From contig CALKYL010000036.1 of assembly GCA_938003515.1 (NCBI GenBank), positions 1 through 5,837 on the forward strand: a DNA stretch of 5,837 bases, read 5' to 3'. The notes under the pieces are model-generated. The model had not been told where the DNA came from. It saw only the letters and a program-made list of their open reading frames with translations, and made no database searches. Below are positions 3,588 to 5,837 of this stretch, piece by piece (the stretch's first letter is position 1; each line of letters starts with the position of its first letter). Source of the stretch: an uncultured bacterium. Lineage in GTDB: Bacteria; Planctomycetota; UBA1135; UBA2386. The position numbers and the translations under genes were made by a program.

Positions 3588-5782
3588 GCGCCCCCGACTC
3601 CGCGCCGGCCCCGACGCGCCGCGACGTGCTGCGCTCGGCCCTCGCCGGCGGTGGCCTCGTGCTCGGCTTCTCGTTCGCGCCCCTGCGCGCGGCGGTGCTG
3701 CGCGAGGACGGTCCGCCCCCCGCCGACTTCGCGCCGAACGCGTTCCTGCGCGTCGCCGCCGACGGCACGATGACGTTCGTCGCCAAGCACGACGAGATGG
3801 GCCAGGGCATCCACACCGGGCTCGCGATCGCGTTCGCCGAGGAGTTCGAGGTCGACGTCGCGGACCTCCAGGTCGTGCCCGCCCCGGCCGGCGCGGCGTT
3901 CGCGCATTCGGCGTTCGGCGTGCAGGTCACCGGCGGCAGCACGAGCACGTGGTCGTCGTTCGAGCAGATGCGCCGCGCCGGCGCCGCGGCGCGCGAGCTG
4001 TTCGTGCGCGCGGCGGCGGGGCGCTGGGGCGTCGAGCCGTCGGCGTGCCGGGCGAGGGACGGGAGCGTCTACGAGACCGGGGGCGACCGACGCCTGGCCT
4101 ACGCCGAGCTGGTCGCCGACGCCGCACGGCTCGAGCCGCCGGCCGACGTCGCGCTGAAGGAGCCGCGCTCGTTCACCCGGATCGGCAAGCCGACGCCGCG
4201 CGTCGACTCGCCGGCCAAGGTGCGCGGCACGGCGCTGTTCAGCATGGACCGGCGCGCCGCGGGCATGCGCACGGCGATGGTCGCGCGCTCGCCGTACTTC
4301 GGCGGCAGGCTGCGCCGCTTCGACGCGCGCGCGACGCTCGCGATCGACGGCGTGCTCGCCGCCTTCATGGTGCCGTCGGGCGTCGCCGTCGTGGCCGACG
4401 GCTTCTGGAACGCCAAGAAGGGCCGCGACGCGCTCGTGCTCGAGTGGGAGCCGGGACCCGGCGGCGCGCTCGACAGCGAGGCGCTGCGCGCCGACTACCT
4501 CGCGCGGGGCGCGGCCCCGGGCCTCGTCGCGCGCGACGACGGCGACGCCGAGCGCGCGCTCGCCGACGCCGACGCCACCCACGAGGCGGTCTACGAGGTG
4601 CCGTTCATGGCGCACGCGCCGATGGAGCCGCTGAGCTGCCTCGTCGAGCTGCGGGACGGCGGCGGCGCCCGGATCACGACCGGCTCGCAGATGTTCGGCG
4701 GCGACCACCCCGCGGTCGCCGCGCGCCTCGGCGTGCCGCTCGACCGGGTCGAGATGGTCAACTCGATGCTCGGCGGCGGCTTCGGCCGGCGCGCGAACCC
4801 GAAGAGCGACTTCGTGCTCGAGGCCGTCGAGGTCGCGCTCGCCGCGCGCGACCACAAGGGGCTGTCGGCGGAGGACCGGCGGGCGCCGATCCAGACCGTC
4901 TGGACGCGCGAGGACGATCTGCAGGGCGGCTTTTTCCGGCCCTACTTCGTCAACGCCCTCGAGGCGGCGCTCGCCGACGGCCGGAACGTGGGCAGGCGGC
5001 ACCGCATCGTCGGCCAGTCAATCGCGAAGGGCACGGCGTTCGAGCCGATGATGGTGCAGAACGGCGTCGACGGCACGTCGGTCGAGGGCGCCGCGGACAT
5101 GCCGCACGGCATCCCGAACCTGCGCGTCGAGCTGCACACGGTGGACCTGCCGGTGCCGGTGCAGTGGTGGCGCTCGGTCGGCCACTCCAACACCGCGTTC
5201 GCCAAGGAGAGCATGCTCGACGAGTGCGCCGAGCAGCTCGGCCGCGACCCCTACGAGCTGCGCCGCGAGCTGCTCGAGGGCCACCCGCGCTGGCGGCGCG
5301 TGCTCGACGTCGCCGCCGAGAAGGCCGGCTGGGGCCGCCCGCTGCCCAGGGGCGTCGGCCGCGGCATCGCCGTGCACGAGTCCTTCCGCGGGTTCGCCGC
5401 GCACGTCATCGAGGCGTCGATCGTCGGCGGGCGGCCGAAGGTGCACCGCGTCGTGTGCGCGATCGACTGCGGCCTCGTGGTCAACCCCGACCAGGTCGAG
5501 GCGCAGATGCAGGGCGCGGCGATCTTCGCGCTGTCGGCGGCGATCGACGCGGAGATCACGTTCCGGAAGGGCCGCGTGCAGCAGAGCAACTTCCACGACT
5601 TCCGCATCGTGCGCATGCACGAGGCGCCGCCCGTCGAAGTGCACATCGTGCGCAGCGAGGACGAGATGGGCGGCATCGGCGAGGTCGGCGTGCCCGGCGT
5701 CGCGTCGGCGCTGTGCAGCGCGCTGCGCGCCGCCGGCGCCCCGCGCATCCGGCGGCTGCCGATCGGCGGGCAGCTGGCCTGA
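3584..5782 (+). CDS. iorB: Molybdopterin-binding large subunit of a molybdenum hydroxylase, IorB type, with Tat leader
   Basis: This 732-residue protein is full length for the IorB branch of the xanthine dehydrogenase family. It starts with [14 protein letters not shown] (11-24) and a hydrophobic stretch to about 31, a twin-arginine signal. Cofactor-region motifs are MGQGIH (72-77), AHAPMEPL (343-350), GGGFGRR (397-403), WTREDD (440-445), [12 protein letters not shown] (528-539) and [10 protein letters not shown] (696-705). Glu700 is the expected catalytic base. The long block from about 485 to 620 follows the IorB pattern closely. The enzyme should bind a molybdenum-cytosine-dinucleotide cofactor and hydroxylate an N-heterocycle or oxidise an aldehyde; the substrate cannot be told. 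An apparent insertion of about 8-10 residues precedes WTREDD (around 422-434), and the catalytic loop reads GEVG where relatives mostly read GEPG. AGGAGG at 3571-3576 and the ATGA overlap fix the start. Cofactor synthesis and XdhC-type maturation genes are not in this window. The symbol reflects family only. Confidence 0.92.
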   Translation: MSAPDSAPAPTRRDVLRSALAGGGLVLGFSFAPLRAAVLREDGPPPADFAPNAFLRVAADGTMTFVAKHDEMGQGIHTGLAIAFAEEFEVDVADLQVVPAPAGAAFAHSAFGVQVTGGSTSTWSSFEQMRRAGAAARELFVRAAAGRWGVEPSACRARDGSVYETGGDRRLAYAELVADAARLEPPADVALKEPRSFTRIGKPTPRVDSPAKVRGTALFSMDRRAAGMRTAMVARSPYFGGRLRRFDARATLAIDGVLAAFMVPSGVAVVADGFWNAKKGRDALVLEWEPGPGGALDSEALRADYLARGAAPGLVARDDGDAERALADADATHEAVYEVPFMAHAPMEPLSCLVELRDGGGARITTGSQMFGGDHPAVAARLGVPLDRVEMVNSMLGGGFGRRANPKSDFVLEAVEVALAARDHKGLSAEDRRAPIQTVWTREDDLQGGFFRPYFVNALEAALADGRNVGRRHRIVGQSIAKGTAFEPMMVQNGVDGTSVEGAADMPHGIPNLRVELHTVDLPVPVQWWRSVGHSNTAFAKESMLDECAEQLGRDPYELRRELLEGHPRWRRVLDVAAEKAGWGRPLPRGVGRGIAVHESFRGFAAHVIEASIVGGRPKVHRVVCAIDCGLVVNPDQVEAQMQGAAIFALSAAIDAEITFRKGRVQQSNFHDFRIVRMHEAPPVEVHIVRSEDEMGGIGEVGVPGVASALCSALRAAGAPRIRRLPIGGQLA

Positions 5783-5790
5783 CGCACAGG

Positions 5791-5813
5791 CCCGCGCCAC
5801 GGCTCGGCGCGGG
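5791..5813 (+). terminator. GC hairpin after the oxidoreductase operon, possible terminator
   Basis: CCCGCGCC at 5791-5798 and GGCGCGGG at 5806-5813 form a perfect 8-bp stem with a 7-nt loop, starting 8 nt after the stop of the large subunit. No T-run follows (ACCGACC), so it may be a weak intrinsic terminator, a Rho-assisted end or a 3' mRNA-protecting hairpin. Its place right after the last gene supports a transcript-end role. Confidence 0.42.
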
Positions 5814-5837
5814 ACCGACCAGCGGCCCGTGGCGAGA

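Noticed and set aside
2894..5002. 702-codon open frame antisense to the oxidoreductase operon
   Set aside because: Long antisense frames are common opposite GC-rich genes. It spans three real genes, is rich in Arg, Ala and His, and shows no domain.
5018..5800. 260-codon open frame antisense to the end of the large subunit
   Set aside because: It is complementary to the conserved catalytic region of the large subunit, and its own composition is that of an antisense shadow.

Overview
This is a very GC-rich window, probably chromosomal, from a Gram-negative bacterium. The signs are strong G/C bias at third codon positions, CCA encoded in every tRNA gene, a lipobox lipoprotein, a Tat-type signal and a periplasmic-type cytochrome c. 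A myxobacterial, other former deltaproteobacterial or Binatota-like source would fit, but nothing here fixes the taxon. I see no insertion sequence, CRISPR array, integrase or phage gene.

Layout, left to right. (1) Positions 1-189, minus strand: the start of an exported PDZ-domain protein that runs off the window. (2) Positions 355-528: a tRNA-Glu(CTC) gene with its own promoter and a GC hairpin terminator. (3) Positions 540-1625: an HD-domain dGTPase-like protein (dgt) starting 11 nt after that terminator. (4) Positions 1665-1940, minus strand: a small YceK/YidQ-like lipoprotein, convergent with dgt, with a perfect inverted repeat beside its ribosome-binding site. (5) Positions 2086-2314, minus strand: two glutamine tRNAs, TTG first and then CTG in transcription order, behind a good promoter at 2326-2353. 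(6) Positions 2512-5782, plus strand: a tight three-gene operon of a di-haem cytochrome c, a [2Fe-2S] small subunit and a molybdopterin large subunit of the isoquinoline 1-oxidoreductase (IorAB) type. Both junctions in the operon are ATGA overlaps, and a GC hairpin follows the last stop.

The operon is the main biological unit. By family logic the large subunit oxidises or hydroxylates an organic substrate (N-heteroaromatic or aldehyde) at a molybdenum centre. Electrons would pass through the two [2Fe-2S] clusters of the small subunit to the cytochrome c and on to the respiratory chain, probably in the periplasm because the large subunit has a twin-arginine leader. The substrate cannot be read from the sequence. 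The rest is housekeeping: tRNAs, nucleotide metabolism and envelope proteins. No gap between genes exceeds 300 bases; the two longest (190-401 and 2315-2511) hold promoter-like elements only. I did not find a convincing undescribed system; the findings are local oddities and testable inferences.
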